Part shown: one piece after another, positions 11,816 through 25,374 of the stretch | How the letters are laid out: each line of letters starts with the position of its first letter | Position numbering within the stretch: the first letter of the stretch is position 1 | Assembly: GCA_007922195.1 (NCBI GenBank) | Contig: ML682028.1 | Span: forward strand, 16,060,700-16,124,699 | DNA: 64,000 nucleotides | Origin: Podocnemis expansa | Lineage: Eukaryota; Chordata; Testudines; Podocnemididae | Direction: 5' to 3' | Made by a program: the position numbers and the translations under genes | Notes under the pieces: model-generated | Told to the model about the DNA's origin: nothing | The model's input: only the letters and a program-made list of their open reading frames with translations | The model's database searches: none

Positions 11816-14800
11816 CATTATGCACAGACCCAGACAGCAAAGTATTCTGCTGGTTTATGGGCTGATTTGCAGACAAAATGCCCCCCTCTTTTGCCCTTAA
11901 TCTGTAATGATCTTTAAGAACTAATCTCCTGAGCTCACCAGGGCAACAGAAATCCCAGAGCAACTTCCCCAAAGTTACTCACCCGCTGGACACAGCTTGC
12001 TCCCAGGTGTCCTCCTCCACTGTGGGTATGCTGCAAACCGAGGACTCTCCTCTGAGCTACCAGTGAGCAGAGAGACTTGGGAATATTTTTAAAATAGTGA
12101 TTACCTGGAGAACCTCTATTGCACTCAGTAAATTGCAGTCTTTTCCCTTTCTCTCTCTCCCTCTCTATCCCCTGTGGGGGGACTGTATCTGTATATTGAC
12201 CCAGCAGCCCCTTGCAAAAGGGCATCTTCATAGGCTATCCGAGACTCAGGAGGTAGGTCCTCATCTGGGTTCCTGGGGCGTCCTGATGAAATGAGCTGAG
12301 GGAGAGCTGGGTGGAGCCTGCCCTCTCCCCATCTGTCCTCTGCTTCCCTTGGGGACTGTCAGTGTGGTCCTGAAAGAGCAGAGGAGGGGGGAAAGAGGGA
12401 AGGGCTTAGAAATAATCTCTCTACCATCCATCCATCCAGCAGGCAGCAGCAGCAACTCCGTAGCAGCCTGCGGTGAGAGAAGCATCCCCTGTAATCATGT
12501 TCAGTAATAAATAAATTCTGGCAAACAGTTAAAAGAACAACTCCTGTCCCCATTAACACCTGCTACCAATCTGAAATCCTCCTAGAGATCTTGCTTTTGC
12601 AGATACCAGCTGAGTAACTTTCAAAAGCTGCTCCCATTGACCGCACCACTGGCCATCTTCTGAAACAGGGACTCCCTAAGAAATCTGGGATTTGTGGGGA
12701 AAGGTAAGTTGCCTGATTGCTGGGAGGATGGATCTGACTGTCCTGCTGGCTAGGGGAAGATTTCCTCTGTGGGAGAGGGGGTCTCTCCACACATCTGTCC
12801 ACTGAGAGCCCTCTAATTCCCGGAGAATTGCCCAGGGACCCTCTATCCTCCATGCCTTTTTGAGGGGAGGGGGCTTTCACATCTCTCCGTTACATGAGTA
12901 GTCAGGGCAGGAGGCTATTCCACGTATTCCTTCTCCCCCTCACTGGTCACGGGGGTTTGGTTATGTCTGGCGGCTGCAGTGCTAATGGGTTTTTGGACTG
13001 AGTGCTGGAGGTGTATCATTTGGAAAGGAGGCACGGATTAGATTAGCATTCCACTTCATCTGTCACATGAGCTGATAATCTCCGCTCAGGCTCCCAAATG
13101 GTGGCCTAACTCTGCCCAAGCAGCAGGCTTAGGATATGTTACTACTTGGTGTGTCCCAAGCCGCAGAAGTCCGATCCAGAGCTGGATTTTAACCCAGTGT
13201 GTTTGGATCCAAAAGTTTTGTTTGGCCCATTACAGGGGCTATTTGCAAAAGTATGCTTCTGTGTTTCGATTTCATTGGAGCTTGAGGGTTTGGTCAGAGC
13301 ACCCCTTCGCTCATTCGCAGGGTTCCCTGCAATTCGGCCCAGATCCTCAAAGGAATTTGGGCTCCAAACTTCTACTGAAATCAAGCCTAATTATTTCTAA
13401 GGCTCCGGGCTTTTGGCCCCTTTTGGCTTGCTTTGCCCCATTTCCACACATAACTTGTGCAGGACTGACCCATCACTCTGTTGCAGCACCAATGACTAGA
13501 ACGGTGCAGCTGTTTATCGGTGTGCAGCTACACCTCTGGCACTGCGGAGTACAGAAAAACTTCCAGGGCTAATTTGACACTTTGGCACATCTTTGCCACA
13601 CGTGATGCCCAGAAGATTAACTTCTTATCGAGCGCCAGAACTGGCGTTCACACACAGGTACTAATTATGCCGTCTACCGAGAAGATGAGATAGATGCCTT
13701 TAGGCAACTGAATCCTGGGAGTGTAGCTCAAAATCACTTAAATCCTAGCACTTTAATAAATGTCGCTGTTTACTCTTCCTATCAGCTGTTCCCACGGATT
13801 GTAGTGCAAGGAAAGAACAATCCTGTTCTAATTAACTTTGGGTAAATTATTTCGTAAAGCAGCAAAATAATCAACATTGTCGCGTTACTTCATGACCCCG
13901 TGTGGCTGAGTGGAGAGTGGTAAACCTCCTCCGATGCCTGGGCTGCCTCTCGCCCCAAGGCTGCACTGCAGTGAGGCAGCTCCCAGGCACCCAGATTGAA
14001 GGGTCAACAGGTGACGGCTGGCCACACTAAGAGCCCAAAGCAGAAACCCCAATTTCGGAAATAACAACACCTGCCTGGCTATGATAAAGCCAGTTCCAGG
14101 GACCTAAGACTGGAGGGGCACAGCATAGGCAGATGGAGCAAATGGTGGTCAGCCTGCCCGAGATAACCAAGAGAAAGGGAGCAATCCTGAGTCTTCAGGG
14201 CTGCCAGACAAGCCCAGAGGAGCTGTGGGCTGGGCTGAGAACTGCTGGGAAGAAGGATCCATGTGGAGTAGTGGAAATAAAGGTGCATGGGTCATTAAGA
14301 AGCTAAGGGACTCAGGACTTGCCTGTTTGAGATGGGAAGGAAACTCCAGACCCCAAAGAGGGGCAGGTGGCAGTACCACGGTTACCCCCACCCTTGTAAG
14401 ATGTATTTAAAGGTCCAACAGCAATGTGTAAACTTGCACTACAATGAATAATGAAATTTGATGAGCAATTTACCAAAAAAAAGTGTGTTTATGGCTCTTG
14501 AATGCCTCACCTCTGAGATTAGAAATCTTTTTATTATTTGTTTTACAGTTGTGTCCCCAAATGAGATCAGGACTGCTTTATTCTAAGTGCTGTACAAATG
14601 AATAGCAACAGACAGTCCTGAAGCATTCACAGTCTACACTGGAGAGACCAGGGCCAGCTTAAGGGGCCTCGGGGCCCCAGGCTGCCCAGCGCTGTGGGTC
14701 CTCCCTGGCCTGTCCCCCCCAAAGTGCCCTGGCTTCCCACCACAGCAGTCTGCAGGCAGGCCAGAGCTGGGGGGGCCCTCGTCCTCCCACCCCGGTCTGG

Positions 14801-15119
14801 CTGGTCTGCTCCCAGCTATGGGGCTGGCTGGCGTACAACGTGGCTCCTGGTGTGGCCCTCCAGGGCCATAGGACCTGGGAGGCTGCACCACACACCAGCC
14901 GGCACTGCCCCTAAAGCAGAGTGAACACTTGCCCACTTGCACCAGTGCTGGGGGTGGACGAGCTGGCCCAGGGATGGGACAGGAGAGCTATGGAGCCAGG
15001 GCTGTCGGGGCCAAGCAGAATTGCAGGGACTGTCTGGATTATGAAGGGACCTTAGGAGCTGGAGCTTTAGGCTGGGACCTGGGGCTTCGTCCTATAGCCC
15101 CTGCCCTGATCCGGTCCTT

Positions 15120-15530
15120 GGTGAGACAGAGGAAAGTGGCAAATATCCCCATTTTGCAGATAGCAGCTAAGGCACAGAGAGACTCCAAGCTTATTTACAC
15201 AGTGACAACAAGGTGAGGAATAAATCTACAGCCCAGCAGCATGCTGTGCAATAAATGTCCGTGTGGATCTTACTACCACACACTGAATGGTCCCTCGGGC
15301 ACATCGACCTGCTCCCAGTGGAACCGATCAAAGTGTACCAGGGAGTTTTTAGGGGCAGGGTCCACGGGAGAACATGGATAGCATGCTGGCATGGTGCAGA
15401 TTTACACCTTAGCTCGCCAGGCACTAACTGGTCACCTAGACAAGCCCTAAATGTTTTTCCCAAGGTCACGCACAGAAGTCTGTGAGCTGGCCAAGAGTTC
15501 AACCAGATCTCCTGCGTCCCACTTTTAACC
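15120..15530 (+). repeat. MIR/CORE-SINE-type copy split by an insertion
   Basis: The first half (about 15150-15185) reads ATTTTGCAGATAGC..CTAAGGCACAGAGAGACT; the continuation, CCCAAGGTCACGCACAGAAG then CCAAGAGTTCAACCAGATCT, appears at 15455-15515. About 250 bp with a CACATCGACCTGCTCCCAG segment lies between, so one SINE seems interrupted by a later insertion. Confidence 0.5.
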
Positions 15531-16274
15531 CTAAGACCATCCTTTCACTGCACTCCCTTCTTGCTTTCTGTTTCTCGTATTTTGGTTGCCCCCCTTGCAT
15601 ACCTAGTTCATCTCGCTTGTCTTATAGGCAGACTTCTAATCCCTCTGTTACCGCTCCTCGTCCCTTAGTTACCATTCCTTTTTCAAGCTCACTCCAGATG
15701 GTTTCCAGGTAATTTTCTTTCACTGTAAGTTTCCCTCACTCTCTACAATTGCCTCAGTTTAAGAAACATTATCCCTCTCTCCCTTTCCCTGTCTCTCATT
15801 CAATTTCTCTTGCAGTTTCTTTAACTCCCCTTATCTCTCCATCTTTACGACCCGCTTCTTCATTCATCTCAACTCCTGATATCTTACTGCTACCTGAAAT
15901 TCAGCCTCAGCTTCCTTATTTTTATCTGCTAAGTGATGACAATTCCCCATTTGCCTTTCTTTTGGTCCTGGATTTTTCACTAGTCGACTATAATTTGCTT
16001 TTATGGATGCCTCGTGCAATTTCTTTCTACCCAGTTACCCTCTCTTAACAGTGAGGGCAACCCAAGGGAAAAAGCAGGAAGAACTGCCAGGGAAATAGTA
16101 GGTGTCCTGTTCCCCCACCCCTCTGGGGGAAAACAAATAAAGAAAACCATAAAAGCCCACATGCAATAATTATATTGTGATATAAGCTGATTGTGTCTCA
16201 CTGGACTATAATAATACTCAACAAAACAAACAAGGAGGCTTGTGGTACTTTTGAAGACTAACACATTTATTTAT

Positions 16275-16314
16275 CACATGCGTTTTCAGGGTGTAACCCC
16301 ACTTCATCAGAAGC
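16275..16314 (-). ncRNA. Hammerhead ribozyme relic of PLE-1
   Basis: CTGATGA (16310-16304) and GAAA (16287-16284) flank a G/C-rich hairpin. The following AGCTC of the family reads AACGC here, which removes the U expected to pair with the last A of GAAA. Cleavage is unlikely. Confidence 0.55.
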
Positions 16315-16429
16315 ATGAAATGGAAACTATAACATGTCAAGTGAATAAATACATGCAAAGAAGGGTACATCACAAGGTCAGTTCAGTCTTTTTCAGCAAA
16401 CTAAACAAATTGTTTTGATTCAAACATTG

Positions 16430-17390
16430 CCTTTAGCAATCAGTGAGCCATCCCACATCTGTATTTGGACCTAATCTAATGGTGTCAGATTTGTATATGA
16501 ATTCCAGCTCTGCAGTTTCACACTGAAAGCCTGGTTGTAAAGTGTTTCTGTTGAAGCACTGTAATTATCCTGTCTTTTACACAATGTGCAGGGAAGTTGA
16601 TGTCTCCCGCTATAGGTTTTTGAATGTTACCCTTCTTGGTGTCTAATTTGCATCCATTTATTCTTTTGCACAGAGACAGTCCTGTTTGTCCCATGTATAA
16701 GGCAGAAAGGCATGATTGGTGCATGCTGGCAGATATCACATTGGTAGATGAGCAGCTGAAGGAGCTCCTGAAGAAGTGGCTGGTTTGGTTGGTCCTATCA
16801 TGGTGTCAACCTGAATAGATATGTGGGCAGAGTTGGCAGCGTGCTTTGTTGTATGAATAGGTGCCTCCTTTAGTGTTTCTGTTGTATGACGTATAGTTGC
16901 TGGTGAGCATTTGCTTGAGGTTGGGGGGCTGTCTGTGAACACATAGAGGCCTACCGCCCAAGGCTTGAGAGAGGGAGGGATCATTGTAGGATAGGCTGTA
17001 GATGCTTGATGATGTGCTGGAGAGGTTTGCCTCGGGAACTGTAGGTGTTGACCATTGGCATTCTGTTGTTTTCCTTCTTGGGCCTGTCCTGCAGTAGTTC
17101 ACTTCTGGGTATCCGTCTAGCTCTGTCAATGTTCCCATTGCTCACTCAGCCGAGCAAGGGGATAGGAAAGGATAAAGGTTTGTGCGTTCTTGATTGACTC
17201 ATACAGATCTTGGACGTAAGACAAGACTGAAGTACAGTGCCTACTATCCAGACACATCTTCCCAGAGTAAATAGCTGGAGAGAGATGGTTTCTCTGCATA
17301 TTTGCAGGCCAGAGTTGGGGTGTTAGCTCTATCCTTTTGAGGAGTGCGGTACTCAGAATTCCCCCCTTCTTTCCACTTTTCCAGAGCAAG
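16430..17390 (-). pseudogene. Penelope-like retroelement protein, C-terminal part, broken
   Basis: PLE proteins join a reverse transcriptase to a C-terminal GIY-YIG endonuclease. Only the C-terminal side is seen here, in several frames. At 17020-16800 the block PNLKQMLTSNYTS followed by KARCQLCPHIYSG matches the cysteine-containing linker before the nuclease. CSSTNVI (about 16750) stands at the GIY position, ALYMGQTGLSL (about 16690) at the YIG position, then KRINGCKLD, a PIAGDINFPAHC block and KDRIITVLQ, typical of the domain. A stop at about 16518 ends that frame; a second frame resumes with AELEFIYKSDTIRLGPN and WLTDC. Stops and frameshifts show it is dead. Confidence 0.8.
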
Positions 17391-17399
17391 AGCGGACTT

Positions 17400-20300
17400 G
17401 TGTATTGCCTCTCACTTAATTACCAATGCTAAAGACGTAATCTAGCCATGTGTGACCCTAGGTACAAAGTCTCAATCCTGGTCCAGTGACAACAAATAGC
17501 AAAACCCCTACAGGGTTCAAAAGGAGAATGTACGGCTCCCTAAACAGTAGAAGTGGTAATTCTACTCTGCTTTTTCAATATGAATCCACCAACGTGGTGG
17601 GAGATCTGGTGAGCATGGTTATATGTGGGCTTTTTTGGTGTCCAAGCAAACTGGAACATATGGGAGTTTGGTAATCAGTCTTTAAGGAGCAATAGGTCAT
17701 AGCTAATTGCAGTGATGATGCAGATTTTTCTAGATTTATATAACAGTGAAGCAATTAATGGTTACTAAATACTGAGGGTTTTTTTATCAGTATATAAACT
17801 CTATGGATGCAGGGAGAAAGAGTGGGCATTGATTCCAGACGTCCCTTATGTGAGCATTTTCCATCCTGAAGAGTTAATAATCCTTTTCTTTTCCCTTACC
17901 TCCGACTCTGGGTTTTTTATTGCTTCAAAATTTCTGCCTTCCTACTACAGTATGCGCGGGGGCTCTGGTATTTCTGAATGGATCTCATTTTCTCAGCACC
18001 CAAAGAAGTCCCATATGCCTCAAGGAATCCAACTTTCCAGGCGTACTCAGGATGCTGCATGGCCATTTTCCAAGTTCATGCAGAGACCATCATCTTCTGA
18101 ACATCACTCTTGTCTGCATTTACCATTTTAGTCTGTGAAACTCATTCAGTCCAGCTGGAATGTTCCCTCTTCTCTAGGCACATGCCTAATAAGATGTAGA
18201 CAAAGGTGTCCTGCAAGCTGCTATGTTGGCTTTACTCCAGTTTCTGGATTTGTTGCGTTACCAGAATGGCACAACGCTGCTGGCGTCAGGGCCAGGTAAT
18301 ATATCATTCATTGCTAATGTTATTTGTTTATAACAGACAATCTCAAGGAACATAGATTTTATGTTCTGAAAACGTACATTCTTTTGGGGCTTTCAATCAT
18401 TCTTCAACAAGCAGCCATGTAATTTAATAATGGCACCATTGTCAATCTTTCCCTCCCTCCTGGCCTTTTTGTAATGCTTAAATATAATATGAAGATAATT
18501 GCTTTCCCTGGCATGTATAGCCACGGAGGCATTTCATGCTTTCAAAGTCAACGAAAATAAAAGTGTGAATGAAATTAATTATTTAGAGAAATATGAATGC
18601 ACTGTAAGGACAATTTATGCATACACAAAAAAACCTCACCAGCCCTACCCTTTCTTTCAAAAGCAAACCGAAAAACCCACCACACACAGCAAGAAACTCA
18701 GTGTTTTTTTAAAAAATCCACCTGTAATCTTTATTCATTGGCTTAGAAAAGATTTTAGGCCCCAAGGTGTAATTCCACCCAAGACAATGGACTTGTGTTC
18801 GTTTATATTCACTGCAGATCTGGTCCTTTGCCGGCTAAGAATTTTTCTCTATAGCTCAGCTGGTCCATAAACTTATTCATCCTGGTTTTTTATTCTTGTT
18901 GCCCATACTGCATGTATTTCTGAGAAAAATAAAATGAATCTCGATTCCATTTGCGGAATAGCTAAGATGTAGAATTGAAAGAGGCATTTTAACAATAGGG
19001 AGTTCATTTAAATGTTTCCATTGTATTTACAGTGGGGTGATAGTTGGAGAATTAATTTAGACAGCCTTGTTACATGGAAATTCAGTGTGCTTTTAGATCC
19101 CCCTATTAATATTTGGACATTGTGGAGAGATTAGTTTTCTTTCCAAGATTTATTATGACATACTAAATTTCCAAGTAAACTTTTATAATTTACATTAACA
19201 TTTCATTCAGTTCAGCAGCATTCACTTCATGCTGCGCTACATCTCCCCATGACGTGTCTTTACTACACAACAAAAATATTCTTTCTTCCCAAACACCTAT
19301 TTTGTGTGGACAATTAAATTGACTATAATGGGGTAATTCTATGAGTGACATTTAGCTGACCTAAATGTCTCACCTAAAAAGCTTTAGTTTTGAACAGGGC
19401 ATAACAAAACAGTTGGCAAATAAGCAGCAGGCTAAGAACTGATGAAGAATTTTAAATAGTGAATATATCCGTTAGCAGGAAAATCAGGGTAGGCTTTAAA
19501 AAATGGCCAATATTCACTGTTGGGATCAGTTTCTCAGTTGGACTTAACAGCTCTCTCATTGGAGACAATGGAAACGATCAGTCCTCAGCTGTTCGAAAAC
19601 TCTGGCCCTTTTGAGAGCAGAAGAGGCAAAAGTTCCTGACTAACATCTGTATTAATGTTCATTATTACATCGAATATTATGAAAATCAACATTATGGCCT
19701 GCAGATTGCCCCTCAGCTATGCTTATTCAGTCATGCTGAGAGCAAACTGCCTGATTGACCTGAACAGTGGTACCAGGTAATAAGCAAAATTAGACTGTTG
19801 GAAACAAAGAAAAGTTTTCTTGGAAGCCCAGACTTTCATTTTCTCTCTTGTTTGCATCCAGTTTTCACGCTGCACACGTTTTATGTTCCTGTTAGTGTAG
19901 AAAATGTTTCCAAGATATAAAACTTCAGTGTGATAAAAACTGGAAAATAAAAGAACATTTATTACAAATCACCTTCCATCATGAGGCTTCCCAAAGCCTT
20001 TATAACGTCCACAGAGAACATTATGGATGCTTAAGTAGTCACTTCATTGATCGATCTCTGGGTCGAGCATAGCAGTCAGAGGAACAGCTAACACCCAACT
20101 CCACTTCACACTAATGTTGTGAGACAAAATGTGAGAGGAGGAATAGCAGGAAAATACTTTCCATCTTCAATAACTATGTTGGATTAAACTTTTTTAAATT
20201 GATGTCTAAATGGCTGGTAAGACAAATAATTTGACTTTACATGGCACTCTGAAGAATATAATAAGGCAAAGCTCCTCCTTTTGAAGTACAAAGCTCCTAC

Positions 20301-20925
20301 TTTTGAAGCACCGTTAAAATTATATTAGCACAGCAATGAACTACATAATTAACATGCAATGGACTAAACAGAGATCTGGAATGCAGAATGTTGTTTTCCT
20401 CCCCCAAATAAGAATTATTTCTGAAATCATTTTAAATTGCTGAGAGAAGACCTTAGAATATTTTTTTTATTATTTTGGTGGGAATTGATTGTCTCATTTT
20501 ATTCCTAATATTATAGTATTGAAATGAATTGGCATGCAAATCCAGTCCAGCATTTATGACACATTAAATCTCAAAAAAAGAATGATTGTCATTTATCATT
20601 CTTCCCAAGGCATCAGATTATGTATTTTAAATTCACATGCATAAAAGATTTTGTTGTCTACAGTCTAACCACTCAATTGTTTAAAAGTATTCTGAACTAT
20701 TTACTCAGGTTTTACTTTGTCCTAACTCAAACCCATTTTCATTACAATCAATAAAAGTTTAGCCTAAGTAAGGTTTGGTGATAAAAACTGGAGAACTGGC
20801 CCATACAAAACTACCTGAAAGCAATGACTGTAGGTTTCGTCCAAGGTCCACTGAAGACAATAGACTGAGTCCCAATCATCAGACTTCAGAAGAGGTCCTG
20901 TCTGCACTTTTTACACTGAGATCTT
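17400..20925. other. Non-coding stretch without recognised features
   Basis: AT-rich sequence with only short chance frames on both strands. I see no repeat family, splice-flanked exon or RNA gene in it. Confidence 0.5.
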
Positions 20926-20929
20926 GAAA

Positions 20930-21015
20930 AACTATCATCATTGGTATTAGCTCATCTTCCATGAAATCAATGGGAGTTTTACCATTAACACCAGCAGAAC
21001 AAGAATTAGGCCAAC
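20930..21015. repeat. Short palindromic repeat with AATCAATGGGAGTTTTACC
   Basis: ATCATTGGTATTAGCTC, AATCAATGGGAGTTTTACC and CACCAGCAGAAC belong to a common sauropsid fold-back repeat built on TTGAAGTCAATGGGAGT. Related copies are at 32425, 36958, 44810, 55345 and 61615. Confidence 0.45.
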
Positions 21016-21019
21016 ACAG

Positions 21020-23290
21020 TGCTTTTGCCTACCCGTTGGGTTTTAAAAAAAGGGAAATCTAAATCTATATGCATCTAATATTATCAAAGGCCCTTTGGTG
21101 CTTATGCCGTGGGCAAAAAATTCAAAAATACTGATATGAGTAAGAACCAGACTCCAATTTTCAAAAGTGACTTAAGCACATTGACTTTCAAACTTCCAGA
21201 AAGTGGTTCCCGCTGTACCACTTGCAAATTTGTGAATAAAAGTATTTACTCTATTTACTGAGATAAACTTGATCAGCACAGTGCTATGACTTTGCACCTC
21301 ACTCCCACTAGCATCTAACTTTAAAGCTGGCATGTTCAGCCCTGCTAAGAGGATGACGTCAATGATGGGGGATACCTCAGTGGTGTAGTGCCAGGGTTGT
21401 AGATTAGGCCCTATATTTGCTGCCTGTGTTAAAGGGTTATGGCCGGACCATCTCTGCACACCCTGCTCCGTGGCTGCTGTTATCAGCCCTTTGGCATAAC
21501 ATAGAGCAACCTTCAGGTTGCTCTTAGCTATATTGTGGTTGGACAAGGGCTATCTCTACTGTGCAGTCCTTAGCCGCAGCAGAAGAGCTGGTCCATTCTT
21601 ACAGACTGTCCCCTCTAGTCTCAACCTGTACCTTTACCTCCTGCCCTCTAAAGTCAAAAGGATTTCCATCTAGCAGAGATGTAATGCCTGAGGGGAAAAA
21701 GGCTCATTCAAATACTGTTTCATTTATGTTTAATCTTAGAACAGTCAGCACACTGACTCTGAAAAAATCTGAGTCTTGTAAGGTGAAAAAATATCCCACT
21801 CACTTGAATATCTCAGATAGTAAAATGGTATTTTAATTAATGCTAGATAAAGAGAAAACCATAAACAGACCTAGTGATCTTAGAAAAATGGCAGACATTA
21901 ATAAAATGAAGATGAATCTGGAAAAATATAAACTAATACAATCTGGTGCATGGGGGAAATAATCTAAAGGAAATATGGTTTTATGATAGGGAGGAAGAGG
22001 TGTAGTGGAAGAGAGGTGTCTAGAAAGCAGTGATGCTGAAAGAGCTTGTAATGTGATGTGGTAGCATAAAAGAAAAAAGAAAAACCCACCACCACACATC
22101 ACCTCCACCCAACAAATTAGATTACGCTAGAAAGTGTAAGCATAACATCATTGTGTTTTGGAGAAATTTTTTTTCTTTTTTTTTTTGTAGAGTACAGTTT
22201 GCTCAGTTACTCCTGGACAACAATAAAAATGAACTACTCACAAGTTCTGTTACACTTTGGAAGGGAAGTACTGAAACCTCTTTCACTCAAGTAATTGAAT
22301 TGCAATCTCAGTCTACCTTGGGGATTTGCCCTGAGAAGCATTGGTGATCTGCCACGAGTCTAGCTGAACCAGCGCAAACCCCTAGTGTAATAATGGTAAA
22401 CTGCTGTAAAGTACAATTCACACTGGCACAGTTTACTACTGTTTCAAGAAGAGACCAGCTGCACAGGCAAAACAAAAGTCCCCAAGGGACTGTTGATCAG
22501 CTGGAAATAGCTGGAGTACAACATACTTTGGCCACACCTCCTCCTAATCCATCACATGCCTCGTAAGTCAGTGCTGCCAAAGGTGGCCACATGGAAGCTA
22601 GCTGGGGCTGTGTGGGACGTCCCCATGACGGGAGGAATTTCCAAAGGTAGGCCGATTCCATGGAGAGAAAAACGAATCCACATCTACATTTTTAAAGCAG
22701 TATAAAAATTGCTAGGGGTATTTTTTTAAAACCCAATAAAGACTGAATTTAAACTACAGATGCCCCTGCATCTATGCTGCTGCTGTCACAGAACCTGTCA
22801 AGAATGTATATTTGTCTATGTCTTGCTCCCGTGCACATCTTGTTACTCTTTTGATAATTAAATAAGAGGACATAAGAAACTGCATGTCTTGCTGGAATAG
22901 TGCCATGTCTCCAAAGGTATCTGACACTTTACTGAGATAATTAAGTTTTCAACACCCTGTCTTATGTTGCCTGCCTGGGAAATTACACCAAGAAGCTGTG
23001 TTGTATATAAAGGCATATCTTATACCAGCAAGCAAAGAGGGAAAAGGGAATTGGAAGGCAGGCTGTGGCTGGAATTTTTCTGGAACCCTGATGGAGGAGT
23101 TTCTGTTGTTCAGTTCATCATTTCGTATGAAAGAATACAGTTAATGCATGCTCACTCTGTGTCCCTCCACTTCTCTTAGAGAGGGTAGAAATTTCCAGAT
23201 TAAAAATTAGCAGAAGTGTTGCAACAGGGTAAAATGTCTCCTTGAGCAGAAGGCCTGCAGAAGTTTCAAATGTCATTGTAAACCCAGATT
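21020..23290. other. Non-coding stretch without recognised features
   Basis: A 124-codon minus-strand frame at 21172-21546 has no recognisable domain and no splice or promoter context. The rest is AT-rich with T runs at 22165-22190. Nothing else could be supported. Confidence 0.5.
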
Positions 23291-23297
23291 ACTGTAA

Positions 23298-23704
23298 GGT
23301 TATGTCCACACATACATCATTATTTCCATTTCGAAATGAGTTATTTCAAAATAAAGTCCTTATTTTGAAACAAAAGTTAATTTGAATTAAGAAAATGTTA
23401 ATTCGAATTAAGGGAAAGTCTGCTATTGAAACGGCTGTTATTTCAAAATGGTTATTTTGAAATAAGGCCGTTTGGACATGTTGTTTCAAAACAATGGTGG
23501 TGTTTTGAAACAACAAGTCCAAATGGCGTTATTTCGAAATAACAGCTGTTTCAAAATGAATGGGGTTTAAGCTGTTTCGAAATGACGGTTCTTATTTTGA
23601 AATGACAGAGCCCATCATTTTGAAATAAGAAAACGTCATGTGGACCTAATCTCTTTTATTTAGAAAGAAACAGTTCGAAATAAAAGAGACGTGTGGACAT
23701 ACCC
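23298..23704. mobile_element. Full-length MITE with 3-bp TAA target duplication
   Basis: Terminal inverted repeats GGTTATGTCCACAC (23298-23311) and GTGTGGACATACCC (23691-23704) match at 13 of 14 positions. TAA flanks both sides (23295-23297, 23705-23707). The inside is a series of TTATTTCGAAATAA-type palindromes. A 3-bp TAA duplication suits PIF/Harbinger elements; no transposase is encoded. Confidence 0.85.
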
Positions 23705-25374
23705 TAAGTGTCTTGTGCAGATCCTCTGTACAGTGATGAATTTTACCTCCAAAACGTTCCCCCTGCCCCAGTGTTTTTTAGGAAGGCATAAAAAGAAGAA
23801 ATAAATAGCAGCCCTTTGTTTGTGGGTACGCATCTTCCAGAGGGCTATGTTTAATCCAGTGTAAGGATTATAAATAACAAAAGACTCTGGCTGAGAAGGA
23901 ATAACACAGGATGCTGGAAATTGGTATGATATTGTTTTTTCTTTTTTATCAGAGTGAACAGTCAAAGTTTTGGGCCCTCTGAATTGTTCCAGTTTAGAGG
24001 AGGAATTGATAGTGCAGCCTAATACCTTTGTTGAAATCCTATTCATTTACAAAGAGTGTACAGCGTCCTGTTTCTCTGAGCACTGGAGGAGCCAAAACCA
24101 AAGAACATAGCTATCTTGTTCACAGCACCAAACTGGTGAACCCAATTGTATACATTTATTTCAAATGCTTGTTTAATCTGACAAATTCATACCTTGCTTG
24201 AGCCCCCAAGAAGATCTTTAACTCACAGCTAGGGATATGGGACCTCATGCAGTAGTGTCTTATGGGATACATTACATTCAATTAGATTCATCTCCTGTGG
24301 CCAGGACTCCACTGATTTCACATTTTGTGTATTCACCATTCGTTCTTGGAAGCAATCAAATTGCACTACACAAGATCTTGCCCCCGTGACATTCTCAATC
24401 TCAGCAAAGTGAAGTACCGCATACAGTACTTGATCTTCCCTCATATCTTAGAAGTGTTCTCTGGGACTTGAACAAAGAAGACTGATTTGAAAAATGTCAC
24501 CGCTTGTATTTAGGTCATTAAAACACTGTAATTACGACTAGCAACATACTTACTAAAAGAATCATTCAAGAAGGCGATCCTCATCAAAGAACTTGTCTCC
24601 CCAGGAGTATCACGTTTGTTTTTAAATCAGTCTATACAGGGTTGTTTGCCTAGCAGAGGATCAATTGCTCTGTCTTGCCCTTACAGTCCGCCTGCCTTTC
24701 TTTGTGTGAGATAACAATCATGAAACTTGAGGGTGAGCCTGCCTTCACACCAGGTCTACCTCCAGTGCTGTCCCACCATTAGGCAGTCTATCTTGTCCAT
24801 TTTTTTTTACAGAATAGCGGCACTGATGAATGGTTGCAGTTATAAGATGGAAAGAGCAAGTAAAGAAACTTTTTTTCTACTTCAGTAAAACCAAAGAATA
24901 GACTCAGTGTGTCAACAGTGCTCTGGGTGGGAGTAGGAGGACTAGTCCTGTGAAATGTTACATACTACAGAGGAATAACTGCAGAGGCATAGCTATACAA
25001 AACACTTTCTTAATGGCAATTCCTGTATGGAACACTTTCTTTTCTGGGCTGGGGAATCCTGTCATCTCCTAAGCCCTTATGATAGGGGTACATATGTCAC
25101 ACACAGTGACCACCTGATTGTGAGATATGCACAAGGCAAAATCACCTCTGCAACTGTAGCCATGCATGACAGAGAAAGCTCAGTGCTATTATTAGGATGG
25201 GAATAGGTTGCTCTCTCTTCAGCTTCTCTGGAGCGCAGAATGGTGAAATGCAGAAGGATGTTCAACTTTATAATTTACTGTAAAGAACATCAAGATCCAT
25301 GGGGATGAAATTGTCTCTTTAAATATTTTGGGGAAGTTATTTTTATTTTATTAGCTAGAGCAATCAATGCCCTT

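Larger units (their letters stand above)
10940..16220. other. Upstream flank of KCNG4, no further gene seen
   Basis: Apart from the short repeats listed, this stretch shows no supported exon. 12150-13100 and 14640-15060 are GC-richer with open frames on both strands but no domain, signal or splice layout. 15540-15860 is pyrimidine-rich on the plus strand. Confidence 0.6.
16225..17400 (-). mobile_element. PLE-1, truncated copy with coding remnant and 3' end
   Basis: The minus strand reads from broken coding sequence (17390 to about 16430) into the non-coding end that carries the family signature (AAGACTAACACA revcomp block, CAAGCCTCCTTG at 16236). It is the only PLE-1 copy in the window with recognisable protein sequence. 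Confidence 0.8.

Noticed and set aside
18499..18870. 123-codon plus-strand frame
   Set aside because: AT-rich, Lys/Thr/Phe-rich with no domain; no evidence beyond length.
21172..21546. 124-codon minus-strand frame
   Set aside because: Mixed composition but no recognisable domain, no supporting splice layout and no upstream promoter signal.
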